Assembly: GCA_019188255.1 (NCBI GenBank)
Contig: JAETXT010000001.1
Span: 1,240,001-1,304,000 of the forward strand
Source: Verticillium longisporum
Taxonomy: Eukaryota > Ascomycota > Sordariomycetes > Glomerellales > Plectosphaerellaceae
Length of the DNA stretch: 64,000 nt
Direction of reading: 5' to 3'
Part shown: in pieces, positions 47,214-57,968 of the stretch
Layout of the letters: each line of letters starts with the position of its first letter
Numbering within the stretch: position 1 is the first letter of the stretch
The notes under the pieces: generated by a model
Told to the model about the DNA's origin: nothing
Database searches by the model: none
Seen by the model: the letters and a program-made list of their open reading frames with translations, nothing else
Program-made: the position numbers and the translations under genes

Positions 47214-50200
47214 TCACTTCCTAGGGGTAGCTGGACATAACAATACTATCAGCGAGTGTGTTCTGCCGCGGCTTAGGGTCCTGGCGCGGCGTCGCGGAGA
47301 CGACCGCATCATGCTTGGAAAAAGCAGGGCTTGGCCGTACCATTGACCATCTGGCGTTGTTTGTTGAGCCAGCTGCGCGGCACATCGTTGCGTCTTTGCA
47401 GAACGACGTGGTTGCTCTGCAACCTGCTCGTGAGATCGTACCACGCCGTGGCGATGAGCGCGTTCTCGCGCTGTAGGTTCTTGATAATCTGGTCGCTCTG
47501 GGTCTTCAGGTCGCAATTGTCAGCGTCCAATTCTCACGTGGATGAAGTAAAGACCCGGATTTTGAGAGAGAAAGACGGGGATTTTTTGGTGCTGTCTAGG
47601 GAAAGGGGGGGAATTCTGGGGAGCAAAGTATCGTCCAGTGTATACCTTTTGTGCCAGTGCGGCGCCGCCATCTGTTGAGGCTTTGAGCTTACGCATAAGG
47701 TCGTGCCTGTCGCGTTCGGCTTTCTCGAGTTGCTGGAAAACGTCATGTCAGTCCGTGATCCATACATTCGTGAGTTATGATGCCCATCAAATGTGCAGCT
47801 TCCACTTGAAAGTACAGGCATCCACCGGCATCTACCAGAGCAGTGACCCCCAAGAGCTACGCTTCTCTTGTGGGACGCTGCTGTGGATAGACAACCAAGA
47901 CGTGGGCCGTTCCTTGGGTTTGGGGAGTATCGGGTTGAAGCCTTGAACAGGGGCAGGAATGCCTGATCCTGCCTTTCCCATGCAAGCTGGGGGGTGTACG
48001 GACGAAAGGGAGAGCTTGGGGGCGGTCATCGTGAAGGCTGGTTCTCGCGCCAGCGGGTGTCTGTCCCTGACAAGGGCAGCGGGAGGACGGGCTGGCAAGA
48101 TGCTACTACGGGCCTGCTTGCACGTAGGCGGCCTTGCGGGCTGCCCGGGGAGGCGGGTGCTGTTGTCGGGGTAGATGGCGATGTGGTCTCGCGTGTATCT
48201 CGACTGGACTGAAAGAGGGCAACTCACCTCATTGCGCTCCTTGAGCCGGTCACGCAGCTGTTGGATCTTCTCCAGATATTTGGACGAGTCTTGACCAGCG
48301 CCCTGCTCCTTGACGGTGTCGAGATCCTTTCGAAGCTCGTCCTTCTCGAGGAGGGCTTTGGTCAGTGCCTTTTGCGCCTCCTGCACGTCCGTGGTGGCGT
48401 TCTTGTGGTCGGTTCGCAGCGCCTCGAGCTCCTCGTGCAGCGAGCCGGAGATGAGCTTGTCGGTTGCCTTGAGCTCTTCGAGCGCTTCTATACTATCCTT
48501 CTCGACGGCTGAAAGGTCAGTCTTCACACTCAACAGTTCGCGGTCACGGTCCGCAATGCGGTTTCGCAGTTCTGTCGCCAGCTCAATGTGTTGCTTGAGC
48601 TCCAATTCCGACTTCTTCTGCTGTGCGACGAGTTCGGTGTAGGCCCTGGCGGTGAAGAACTCCTGCGTTAGCATTGCCACGTTGCCGCCGGCGGGGAACA
48701 GGGCATCCATCTTTTCGACATACTTTTCGTCCGTCATGTCGCGCAGCAGTGACTGGACCTGTGCTTCCGCCACGGTGTGCTTCTCGTGAATATCGTTGAA
48801 ATTCTTCTGCAGCCGGTTGCGCTGCGCGCGCTCTTCCTCGAGCTCCCTGCGCAGGCGTGAGTTTTCTGATCCGGAGCCCATGCTGCTGCGCAGCAGCTGA
48901 TTCTCAGCCTTGAGCCGTGAGATCTCGAGGCTCAGATTGGGCGCCACGTCCTTTGCGTTCTCGAGCTCCTCGTCGAGGTTGAACCCGGCGCCCCCAGGGC
49001 TCGACGGAGACTTGTTCCCGGCGCCGTGGCCACCCGTGCTGATCTGCTCCTGCAGCTCGCCGATGAACATCTCGTCGGCCTTGCGCTGCGCGCTGAGAGA
49101 CTCGAGGTGTTCCCTGAGCGCGATCATCTCGTTGTACTCCTCCTTCCGCTTGTTGTCCAGCTCGATAAGCTGGACCTCGTAATCCTGCATCTTCTCGGCG
49201 TACTTGTCGTTGGCCAGCTCGAGGGCGCGGTTCCTCTTCAGGACCTTTTCGTACTCGAGCAGGTCGCGCTGCATCTCCTCCTTTTCGTAGCGCAAGTTGT
49301 CGAGCTCGCTCTGCATCTTGCTGCTCGCCTCGAGCTTCTGCTTGTAGCGCTCGACCATGTTGGCCTTGCGGCCGAGCTCCTCGGCGCGGTAGCGCAGCTC
49401 GTTGACCTCGTCCTGGAGGACGTCGCCGCGGGCGGCCCTCGTCTTGAGGGCGGCCATCTCGGTCTGCAGACGCTCCTTGGCGATGCGCATGTCCTCGAGC
49501 TGGCCCTCCTGGGTGGCGATGAGCTCGTCCTGCTCGCGGATCTTCATCTCGAGGTTCCGGATGACCTGGTCGCCGGCGCCGCTGTGCATGCTGCGCACGT
49601 CCTCGAGCTCGCTCGTGACGCGGGCGGCCTCGTCCTTGAGGTCGTCGTAGCTCTCCTGCAGGTGGGCGAGGCGCGTCTCCATGTCGGCGAGGTTCTTCTT
49701 CTTCTTGTCGAGCTGGGCCATGAGGCTGGCGTTCTCCTCTTCGAGGGCGAGGTCCGGGTCCCGCGCCTCGACGGCCACGTCGTGGGCGTCGTCGGTGCCG
49801 GCGGCGGCGAGGGCCTCCTCCATGTCCGTCTTCATCTCGACCGTGATGCGCTGCAGCTGCGACAGGGCGGCGCCGTCGGTGATGTCGCGCGTGATGCGGG
49901 TCACGTAGCGCTCGTTGTTGCTGCCGAGCATGGCGACGGCGAACAGGAGCGCCAGGAGCTGCAGGGAGACGGCGGTTAGCACGCGCTGGGTGGGCTTGGT
50001 CGAGCACATGGGGCGGTCGTGGCCTACCTTGCAGATGCCCTGGGCATCGGGGCTCGAGGCGATGGCGCGAAAGTCGGCGATCCTGGCCTGGCGGCTGAGG
50101 CCGGGACACTCGCGGAGGATCAGGCGGGTGAGACCTTTGTAGACGCTCTGGAGGTTCTTCTTGTTGGCGAGCCACCGCTTGTCTTCGGTCTGGACTTCGG

Positions 50201-50348
50201 AGGGGTCGTAGCTGGTGTCGAGGTCGACGAGGATCTGCGAGAGGAGGACGCCATCATGGAAGTCGTCCATTGTCTCGGCCTTCTTGTCGAGGGCAAAGGT
50301 GTTGGCCCATTGCAGGAGCGCGTCCTGCGCGCCCTTTGTGAACGTCAT
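47214..50348 (-). CDS. Hook-family dynein/endosome adaptor
   Basis: Links early endosomes to dynein/kinesin in filamentous fungi (HookA/Hok1 type). Exons (minus) are 50348-50028, 49958-48228, 47732-47646, 47532-47341 and 47230-47214; about 782 aa. The N terminus is the calponin-like Hook domain (residues 1-150: ALLQWANTF..DFHDGVLLSQIL, then LLALLFAVAML). A very long coiled coil follows (about 180-700), broken near a Gly/Ser segment (STGGHGAGNKSPSSPGG). The C terminus is LQRENALIATAWYDLTSRLQSNHV..WLNKQRQMVN, ending in ATPRK from a 17-nt last exon. The 69-nt first intron is in frame and stop-free. Intron 2 is 495 nt, unusually long. Exon 3 to exon 4 needs one extra base, most simply a fifth A in the AAAA run at 47647-47650. 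Confidence 0.9.
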
Positions 50349-52408
50349 GTTTGTGTGGTTGATGTGTGTGTGTGTGTGTGTGCTGGGTCGTATGGTGGGC
50401 GGGCCGAGGGGAAAGACAGGAGGTCGTGTCCCCTGTCGTCAAGACTCGTCGTCGTCGAAGAGCCAATGTGTTGGATGTCTTCAGCGAAGGCCTGATTCCA
50501 TGTATGCAGCGAATGTTGACGGCGATGGCATGCTCGGCATCAAGGAGACTGCTGCTGTTGGCGGGTGTTATCTAGTAAAAGGCCATTCGTCAGGAAGGGA
50601 GGGAGGTCCGCAGAGCAGACGTCAGAGTTGGTGTCCAGAGTCAGTAGGTGAACAATGGGGTTGAAGAGGGTCGTCGTGCTGGGTCACCAATGTTGTTCGA
50701 GGGGACCGAGACGAGGGACAGGGACGATACGGAGGGTCAACGAGCAAGTTCGGGTCCAAGCTCTTTCTTCTTATCGATTACGCTGTTCTGCACAGGCAGC
50801 TTGTCAGAGGCAGCTTGTCTGAGGCAGCTTGTCAGAGGCAGCTTGTCTGAGGCAGCTTGTCTGAGAGGCAGCTTGTCTGAGAGGCAGCTTGTCTGAGAGG
50901 CAGCTTGTCTGTAAAGGCACGTTGGGTTGTGTCGCGGTGCCAGAGGTGCCCCCTACAATTATCCAAAGTGTCCGAAACAATGGGTGACACTCTGCACAAG
51001 GTTGAGGCGAGGCGACACGAGAGGCCAGGGATCCCATGCCATGACTCGACTAGGGGACCAAGGCCAATAATGGCGTCGCATCAAGGGGGGGGACCTGCAT
51101 GACATGTCGTGGGCTTGCTGCCCAGTGCCGGGGACCCTTCTGTGTCTTCTGTTGTCTTGTCGTGAGGTGCCCTCGCCTGTAGGTGCTTCTGCTGTTTGTC
51201 AGTCCCCCACGCATCTCACATCGCACCGAGCTGAGCAGGACGCCGAGCTGAGTTGAGACTTCAGTTACAAGGTATCTCGAGTGACGGCACATCACAGACG
51301 CCTTGTTCGTTCTTTTCCCTTTTCCAGCTGAAGAACAAGCAACACACACACACACACACGCACACACCAGAGTCTTCTTCAGCTCCCACCCCCGGCCTGT
51401 CGAACAAAGGCAGAGTTTCCCGCCGGCCCTCCCGTCAAACAGCACCATCGCCCCCCCCGTCATCCGCTCTCCCCCATGCTACCTACATGTACGCTCTGGC
51501 CCCTCATGGCCCCTAGCCACTTTGCGTAGATGAGGCAAATGTCAGGATACCGCCTCCCCCCCAAGGTCTTGCAGAAATCACATCTGTGTCAAACAAAGAC
51601 TAAAAGAAGGAAAGAGGCATGCCTATTTCCGGTGGGTGTCACGCCGTACCGAACCTGTCAACCATCCGAGCTCTCCGTCCCTTCTCCCCTCTATCCCTGG
51701 GCAGAAGGATCGCGGAGCTCTCGGCCGCTGAGTATCCCAGGTCCTAGGTCGAGTCGAGCCGTGTACTCCATGTCATCATCGTGGGGTTTGGGAGAGAGGA
51801 ACACCGGGAGGGGGCACGTTAGCGGCCGATCCCGCCTCTGCCTCCTCCACAAGCACGCTCATCATCGACGCCCAGCCGTCATGCTTACGGTCTGGTCGAT
51901 TCCTTCCATACGCCGGTTCCTCTCACAGGTGAACACCATCAGCCTTCAGATGGCCGGTGATCGCTTGAGCGGCAGTCTAGCTGCTCGATTCAATCACTGG
52001 CATGATCCCTTGGTTTCGTAGCGGCGCATCGACAGGCCCAACGAACCATGCCACCGCTCCCTCAAACGATAGGAGCAAACCTTCTTTGATGCCATGCGGT
52101 CTGAGAGTGTAACACTGCATGAACACGGGGACGATGCTCAGGACAAAAATACATAAAAAAAAATCAAGTGCCCGTCTATTCGTCGAGCCACCAAGGGTTC
52201 GATCCGGTTCAGTTCGATCAGGTATCTGCTAAAAACGCCCCAACACCAGTACTTCCCATGCTAAGCGAATGAATGTGGTTGTACTCCCCAGGCCGTCGAT
52301 GGCATCGCACGTGTCATCGTTGCGTCGAGGCCCGTTCCCCAATGATTTCGACGTCCCTTTTTGTCCATGCTCCAGAGCATGCCGTCGTATGTGTCTCGCT
52401 TCGCCCTT
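50349..52408. other. Intergenic region with minisatellite and microsatellites
   Basis: It holds the Hook upstream region, a TG/AC dinucleotide tract near 50366-50381, the GGCAGCTTGTCTGA array at 50793-50911, and an AC tract at about 51341-51362. No supported gene. Confidence 0.5.
50793..50911. repeat. Minisatellite, 14-16-bp unit, 8 copies
   Basis: The core GGCAGCTTGTC recurs eight times with spacers TGA, A or TGAGA, alternating in a regular order. It lies upstream of the Hook gene and is not in a supported coding region. Confidence 0.9.
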
Positions 52409-52814
52409 TTAGTTGTCCTTGTTCTGGTATGTCGTCACAATCTGGTCCTCCTCGACCTTGAGGCCGGCGTCAAAGGCGGAGACGGCCTCGACGACCTTGG
52501 CAGGCGCGATGGCGTCAAAACCACTGTCTTGTGTTAGCATTCCATTCGCACATATCGTTTCTCGTAGCCTAAAGGATTGACGAGGGGACGGTGTCGATCG
52601 CGCTCGTCGGGGCGTAGGCGACGTACCGGATGAGGGTGCTGTAGACGTGCGTGACCTTGCCACCGGCTTCAAGGATGGCCGACTTGGCCTTCTCGATCAT
52701 GGCGTCGGTAGTGGTGTCGTCCTGCGCCCAGACGATGATGTTCTTCATCTGGTCGACGGCCATGGCGCCGGGCACGATGGCGAGGGCGGCAACGAGGAAC
52801 GAAGAGGGCTTCAT
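52409..52814 (-). CDS. Small secreted I9-type peptidase inhibitor / propeptide-like protein
   Basis: 100 aa from exons (minus) 52814-52627 and 52523-52409 (103-nt intron). Residues 1-19 (MKPSSFLVAALAIVPGAMA) form a clear signal peptide. The remainder has the ferredoxin-like inhibitor I9 pattern: MKNIIVWAQDDTTTDAMIEK, a helix, GGKVTHVYSTLIRGFDAIAP, then VEEDQIVTTYQ. Stand-alone I9 proteins in fungi inhibit subtilisin-like serine proteases; the yeast protein (Pbi2) lacks a signal peptide and acts in the cytosol/vacuole. Here the signal peptide suggests entry to the secretory pathway. The target protease is unknown. Confidence 0.85.
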
Positions 52815-54711
52815 GTTGATGGTGGGTGTCTTGGGTGTTGGGTAGGTGAGGTAGTCGTCGGGGTCTTCTAGGTCGTCTTGAGCTTCGCGATCGAAAGGAT
52901 TCTCTTGATGTTTGGATTTTAGCGCGGATACGGCAGTTCGAGGTGCGGTTGGGATGGCTTTTTATTGTTGGTATGGTAGGTGAGGTGATTCAGGTGAAAT
53001 GGCTGGCGGCGAGGGAAGGTTCAGGGTCAGGTGTCACAGCAATCATGAATTGGGGGGGCGGCCATGGATGGATGGGTGGATGGCTGGGTGGGTCCTGTTC
53101 CATCATGGTGGACCTATCCGGAGCCAGAAGGCTTTGTCATGTGCAGTCCGCTAACGGGATCCGGCCACTGACGTCGCCGCCCTCGTCGGGCAGCCTTCCC
53201 GGGTCGGCAGGTCCTGAGATCCAGAGGGCAAGGCAGCCGTGGAAGGAGAACACCACTACGTGTACGGGGCAGGATATGGCTCCGCCTTCCCGCTCCTTCC
53301 GTCTGTGGTGATGCGCATCTTGTTAGGTACCTACCTACCGTAATGTACCTCCTTAGGTACTATGATGCAGTGTCGAGAGGCGATGCCACCCAACACTTTT
53401 CTTGGCGGCACAACTTTAGCTTGTGGCCCATTTCAACGAGGCGGAGTCGACGCCGACCGACATGCAGTGCAGGCAGCCATATTCCCAAGCTATTCGATCC
53501 AAGGCTCCATTCTAGAAGGACCGTTTCCACGTCTCGTTGCCCGAGCATGCCGGCAAGTGAGTCGGATGCTGTCCTCTGCATCTGCTCGCGGTCGATGTGT
53601 GGTGGGACTGGTGTGGTGTGTTCAACTTGCATTCTGTCTTGCTTATAATTTTTGCCTGAACAATCTCATGACGGGAAAATAGTGGCTTCAACCTGTGAGA
53701 TGATATCCCTGATATTCAAGAAGCCATGGCCTAGGCGTTGTCGTCTACTATGATAAGGCCAATGTCGGTCTGTTCCGTCTTGGGCTGATGCTTACCCCAC
53801 GTCGCATTTTCCAGGGAACAGGCTAAGATGGCGAGTGAGAGCTACAGCCTGTATTGCCTTGACAGCGGACTGAGGAAGTCCTCTCATCATGGGATTGCGC
53901 CTCAAGACATGGGATTTACGTTCATCAGCTGCTACAGACGCCTTTGGGAATGAACAACGATCACCCCAGCACCCTTCGTAGCAAAATGAGAGGCAGAGCT
54001 CTGTACGAGTAATAGAAGGAGGGCCCTCCTCAAATCCTGGTAGCTTCACAACCTTGACCAGACGGACTCGTGTTAAGTTCACGGACCGTTCTGTGAAGGA
54101 CTATACAACATGTTCGTCAAATGCACCTGCCTCAAGACGATGTTCTAAGGATACTGTACCCAAAATTGGGAGGAGCCTGGAAGTCAACCCACGACAAGAC
54201 ACACACTGGCCGCCTGCGTGCCCCATGCCATGGCCAGGCTTCTGGCTCGCATGACCCTTTGTCCGGATTCAAGAAAGGACCGGCCAGCTCTGGCACACAT
54301 GCACTGGCGACTCTCCGTCCATGAAGGAACATAGAATTGTGTTGAGCTTTGTGGCTCGTGGGGTCTGGCATTGTCTCGGCTGCGTCCTTTATCCCGTTGC
54401 TTGACCGCAATAGGGCCAGAGCATGTTCGCCATGACGACCAGTGCTTTTCCTTTGGATTTTCCTTTGGATTTTTAAAAGGAATGATCTGGCACGTCCATG
54501 CCTCTGACCTCGAGATCATGTTCTCTCTACGCATCTCTCACAATATCGATCAGTCACGTCAATCAAACCCCTACCCCAGGAGGCTCTGACTACACCACGA
54601 GCTTTCATCATCATTTGCTTTTGTCCGATATCAGCAAGCCCCCTGGCAATTCTCGCTCGCAATGATTGCAGGATTCAGCAGATATCATTAATACCAGGCT
54701 CTCGACGCAGA
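52815..54711. other. Intergenic region
   Basis: It contains TAGGTACCTACC motifs at about 53325-53358 and moderately AT-richer DNA at 53640-54700. No supported gene. Confidence 0.5.
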
Positions 54712-54933
54712 ATGAGCTTCCAGCACATGACAGATACTAGCACAATTGCCAGGGACGACAAAAAAGACAGACACAAGGACAAGAACCACGGTGGGAAGAA
54801 AAAGATGGCCGAGGACATCATCATCGCCGCCAACCTCTGGCAGCCCACGCTCCGCGACCTCGACGATGTCGATGAGATGGTCAACAAGAAACGCCGTGCC
54901 CCCAACGTCGACCCCCGGACTGGCGAGGCTTAG
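54712..54933 (+). CDS. Hypothetical protein, frame continues past an in-frame TAG to 55215
   Basis: The ATG frame encodes 73 codons: a Lys/Asp/His-rich start (DDKKDRHKDKNHGGKKK) and a helical segment (MAEDIIIAANLWQPTLRDLD), then TAG at 54931-54933. The same frame then stays open for 93 more codons to TGA at 55213-55215, with a Pro-rich block (PPYTAPPSPTFEGSPT) and a Trp/Tyr-rich tail (GGWRYGWDEESGRWVAWYLI, GVLGIPQFPGINLGRGH) that looks like protein. Full length would be about 167 aa. I do not recognise a family. It could be a short real protein plus coincidence, a nonsense allele, or a transcript whose UAG is recoded. Confidence 0.5.
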   Translation: MSFQHMTDTSTIARDDKKDRHKDKNHGGKKKMAEDIIIAANLWQPTLRDLDDVDEMVNKKRRAPNVDPRTGEA

Positions 54934-55215
54934 CACGCCCACAATCAACGGGACGCGGCTCTGCCGCCGTACACGGCCCCGCCCTCGCCGACTTTCGAGG
55001 GTTCACCGACCATACAGACGCCTGTCGTCCGGAGGATCCCGACCCCGCCGCCTCTGGGGGGGTGGCGATATGGTTGGGACGAGGAGTCGGGTAGATGGGT
55101 TGCGTGGTACCTCATTGATGCATACTGGTACAACCAGTGTCCGGTGCCAGGCGTCCTCGGAATCCCCCAGTTTCCTGGCATTAACCTGGGACGTGGTCAT
55201 CGACGAGGACACTGA

Positions 55216-55897
55216 TGGCTTTTTAAGAAGGCAGATGAATGGTGAGTTCTGAGCTATAGAGAAGGACGTTCGCAGTCAATTTCATCTTGCTGAGCATGGC
55301 GACAGACAGGCGATGATGAACGGAGTGGTCTCAACCCGGGTGGACAGACATAGGTGGGGCAAGATGATGGAGATGGAGGATCGTTGCTGGCCTGGTGTGA
55401 CTCGGATGAAAGAGAAACTCAGATCGGGATACTACGGGACTACGGGAGAATACACGAGGTCTAAGAGTAAGGTACCTTACCTTGAGGCAGGTAGGTAGCT
55501 ACCTATCTAGGTATGCGATGGAATGGGAGTGCTTCCTCGAATACCAGGAACCAGGAACACGTGCCATTGGTCAATGGGCCAGGTACGTACCGTTCCAGGC
55601 ACAGCCAGTCGTCGAGCGCGCCTCCCCACGTGGGAGCTCACGCCCCAACCACAATTGTACTTGGGCATCATCGTGGGAACGACGACCGAACTTTCCGCCA
55701 GGCTATCCTTCAATATCATCAATAGTCCCCAGAGACGGCCTCAAAACGTGTCCATAGTGCCATTTGTTCGCCTTGTTCCGAAATTGCAGATGCAGCAGCG
55801 GAGCACCGCCGACGCACGTGGTGACCTTGTCGCCAGCACCTTGGGACCCTGATGAGGAGGCGAGTGTAGAGAGGCCGTTGAGCATAAAAGCGTCACC
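55216..55897. other. Intergenic region
   Basis: It holds a GGTACCTTACC..AGGTAGGTAGCTACC motif block at about 55470-55515 and the upstream region of the histidine phosphatase gene. No supported gene. Confidence 0.5.
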
Positions 55898-57823
55898 ATG
55901 TCTTCGTCTCTGGGCGCCGGAACCATGAGATCAACAAGCCTCTCTTCACTGATCAGGCTCACCCTACTCTGCCTTGGCATCTTCCTCATCGGCACCTACA
56001 CCACGCAACACATCATGGCTCTCTGGTCCAAGACTGGCCCCATCCTGGGCGCCCTCGCAGTTGCCGGCTCAGCCGTGTCAGCACAGTCCATAGATGTGAG
56101 CTGGCATGCGCCGGCCAAGTCCCAGGTCAATGCCAACTTCACCGAGGTGCTCAACGGCGAGGGCAAGTGGGGGTTCATCTATGATACCTCTGAGACGCCA
56201 ATCGACAAGTACGGCACGTACAACTGGTGTAACATGCCCCACGTGCGCAAGACGGAATATGTCAGGCCGTCGGATGACTTTGAACTGAAATATGTCGAGC
56301 TGGTGAGCCAAGTTCTGGGAATTCTTTACTTGACAAGACGACTAATTCTGTACCAGATCCACCGTCACCACAAACGCACGCCGTACTCCTCCAATGCCTT
56401 CCCCGTTGAGTCCTACCAGTGGAACTGCGATGAGCAGGGCCTCTTCTACTTTGGAGAGCGTCTGGACGGCAGCAACTCCGCAGCCAAGACGTACTGGAAG
56501 GTGTACATCTCGCCCGTCAACCCTTTCGTCCCTGCCGGCTGGATCGGAACCTGCCAATTCCCCCAGATCACGGCTCAGGGCCTTGACGACTCGTATGTCC
56601 ACGGCGTCGATCTCTTCGGCGTTTATCACGATCTTCTGGGTTTCCTGCCCAGCCGCAACGACCCCTCGTGGCACGCGAAGGTCCAGTACCGCGTCACCAC
56701 CAACCAGATCACTAGCCAGGTCGCCGCCCTCCTGATCAAGGGCATGTACGACACGACATCGCCGCAGGGCCTCAGCATCCAGGCGTCGGGCGTCGACTCC
56801 CTTGAACCTCAGTACAGCTGCCCTGCCGGCTCGTCCCTCTTCCGCCGCATCAAGTCCGGGAGCAACCCGGCCTGGGGGAACCACCTCCGCGCCGCGGCCC
56901 CGCTCTACTCGGCCCTCGACACCATCTCCGGCGTGCCCGCCTCCAACGCCGGTTTCCACAACTCCTTCGACCCCTACTACGACAACCTCTCGGCCCGCCA
57001 GTGCCACGACAAGCCCCTGCCCTGCAGGCTCGTCAACGGCCGCAACGACACGTCGGCCTGCATCAGCCAGACCCAGGCCGACACCGTCTTCCGCATCGGC
57101 CACTGGGAGTACTCCCAGATCTACCGCGACAGTCCCGACTCGCTCGCCGCCAGCACCGCGACCTACGGCGTCTGGGCCGCCGAGCTGGCGGGCCACCTGC
57201 GCGCCGTCGCCGCCGGTGACGCCGCCGCCGCCAACGCCCCGATCTACAGGCACAACGTCGCCCACGACGGCTCCGTCTCGCGCCTTCTGTCGCTGCTGCA
57301 GATCGACCACATGGTCTGGCCCGGCATGGGCGCCGAGGTCGTCTTCGAGCTGTACCAGAAGAAGACGACGAAGAAGCAGAGCGGTACCGCCTCGTCCCAG
57401 CCGGCACCGACCGTCGTCGCGCCCGGCTGCAGCCGGAACAACTGCCTGCGCCAGATGATCCGCGAGTCGGCCTCGGCCTCGGCCTTTTGCCCTGGCTTCA
57501 CGGCCCAGGAGACGGCGACGGCGTCGCCGCTGCCGACTTGGATCGCCAACTGCAAGGGGGACGCGGCCGCTGTCAAGTCGGCGTGCGCGTGCGTCGTCGC
57601 GCCGACGGCGACGGTCTCCACGACGCCTACGGCTGCGCCTACTGGTGCGGCGGGGAGCGAGAGCGGGTGGTATGTGCGCGTTCTGTTTGGCGGGCAGGTG
57701 TTCAAGTCGTCGAGCCCGACGCTCGGCGCCATTGACATGATCCCCGTGGAGACGCTGCTGGGATATATTGACGGCCTCGTTGGCAAGGATGCTAGTCTGG
57801 TCAGGGGCAAGTGCACCGCGTAA
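55898..57823 (+). CDS. Secreted histidine phosphatase (acid phosphatase family, branch 2)
   Basis: Exons are 55898-56302 and 56357-57823; the 54-nt intron (56303-56356) is in frame and stop-free. Two starts are possible. The ATG at 56015 gives a classic signal peptide (MALWSKTGPILGALAVAGSAVSA) and about 584 aa. The ATG at 55898 adds 39 residues with a membrane span. The active-site block is IHRHHKRTPYSSN, matching the RHGxRxP type with His in place of Gly. The C-terminal proton-donor motif is probably HNVAHDGSVSRLL. Many Cys pairs and Asn sites suggest an extracellular enzyme. The C-terminal 130 residues are Ala/Thr-rich with four cysteines. The substrate (phytate, other phosphate esters) is undetermined. 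Convergent with BET4, 145 bases apart. Confidence 0.85.
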   Translation: MSSSLGAGTMRSTSLSSLIRLTLLCLGIFLIGTYTTQHIMALWSKTGPILGALAVAGSAVSAQSIDVSWHAPAKSQVNANFTEVLNGEGKWGFIYDTSETPIDKYGTYNWCNMPHVRKTEYVRPSDDFELKYVELVSQVLGILYLTRRLILYQIHRHHKRTPYSSNAFPVESYQWNCDEQGLFYFGERLDGSNSAAKTYWKVYISPVNPFVPAGWIGTCQFPQITAQGLDDSYVHGVDLFGVYHDLLGFLPSRNDPSWHAKVQYRVTTNQITSQVAALLIKGMYDTTSPQGLSIQASGVDSLEPQYSCPAGSSLFRRIKSGSNPAWGNHLRAAAPLYSALDTISGVPASNAGFHNSFDPYYDNLSARQCHDKPLPCRLVNGRNDTSACISQTQADTVFRIGHWEYSQIYRDSPDSLAASTATYGVWAAELAGHLRAVAAGDAAAANAPIYRHNVAHDGSVSRLLSLLQIDHMVWPGMGAEVVFELYQKKTTKKQSGTASSQPAPTVVAPGCSRNNCLRQMIRESASASAFCPGFTAQETATASPLPTWIANCKGDAAAVKSACACVVAPTATVSTTPTAAPTGAAGSESGWYVRVLFGGQVFKSSSPTLGAIDMIPVETLLGYIDGLVGKDASLVRGKCTA

Positions 57824-57840
57824 GGAGCGGGGGTGGTGGT

Positions 57841-57846
57841 AATAAA
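57841..57846 (+). terminator. AATAAA polyadenylation-like signal
   Basis: A canonical AATAAA 18 bases after the phosphatase stop codon, on the coding strand, within the short gap to the convergent BET4 gene. Confidence 0.35.
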
Positions 57847-57968
57847 CATCTGTTGGCATGTACAGCATGCTGCCTTGTATTAAACAACATTGCGCTCAAA
57901 TTGTATCTACTTTGATCATCTCATCATGTCAACTCGTAATCGTACACCGTACCAAGTCCACACGATTA

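Noticed and set aside
48904..50175. Arg/Pro-rich minus-strand frame of about 420 codons over the Hook gene
   Set aside because: Same strand but shifted frame of the coiled-coil exon; composition is typical of a GC-rich shadow.
50793..50911. Possible CRISPR-like or transcription-factor array
   Set aside because: Spacers are 1-5 bases and repetitive; slippage explains the pattern.
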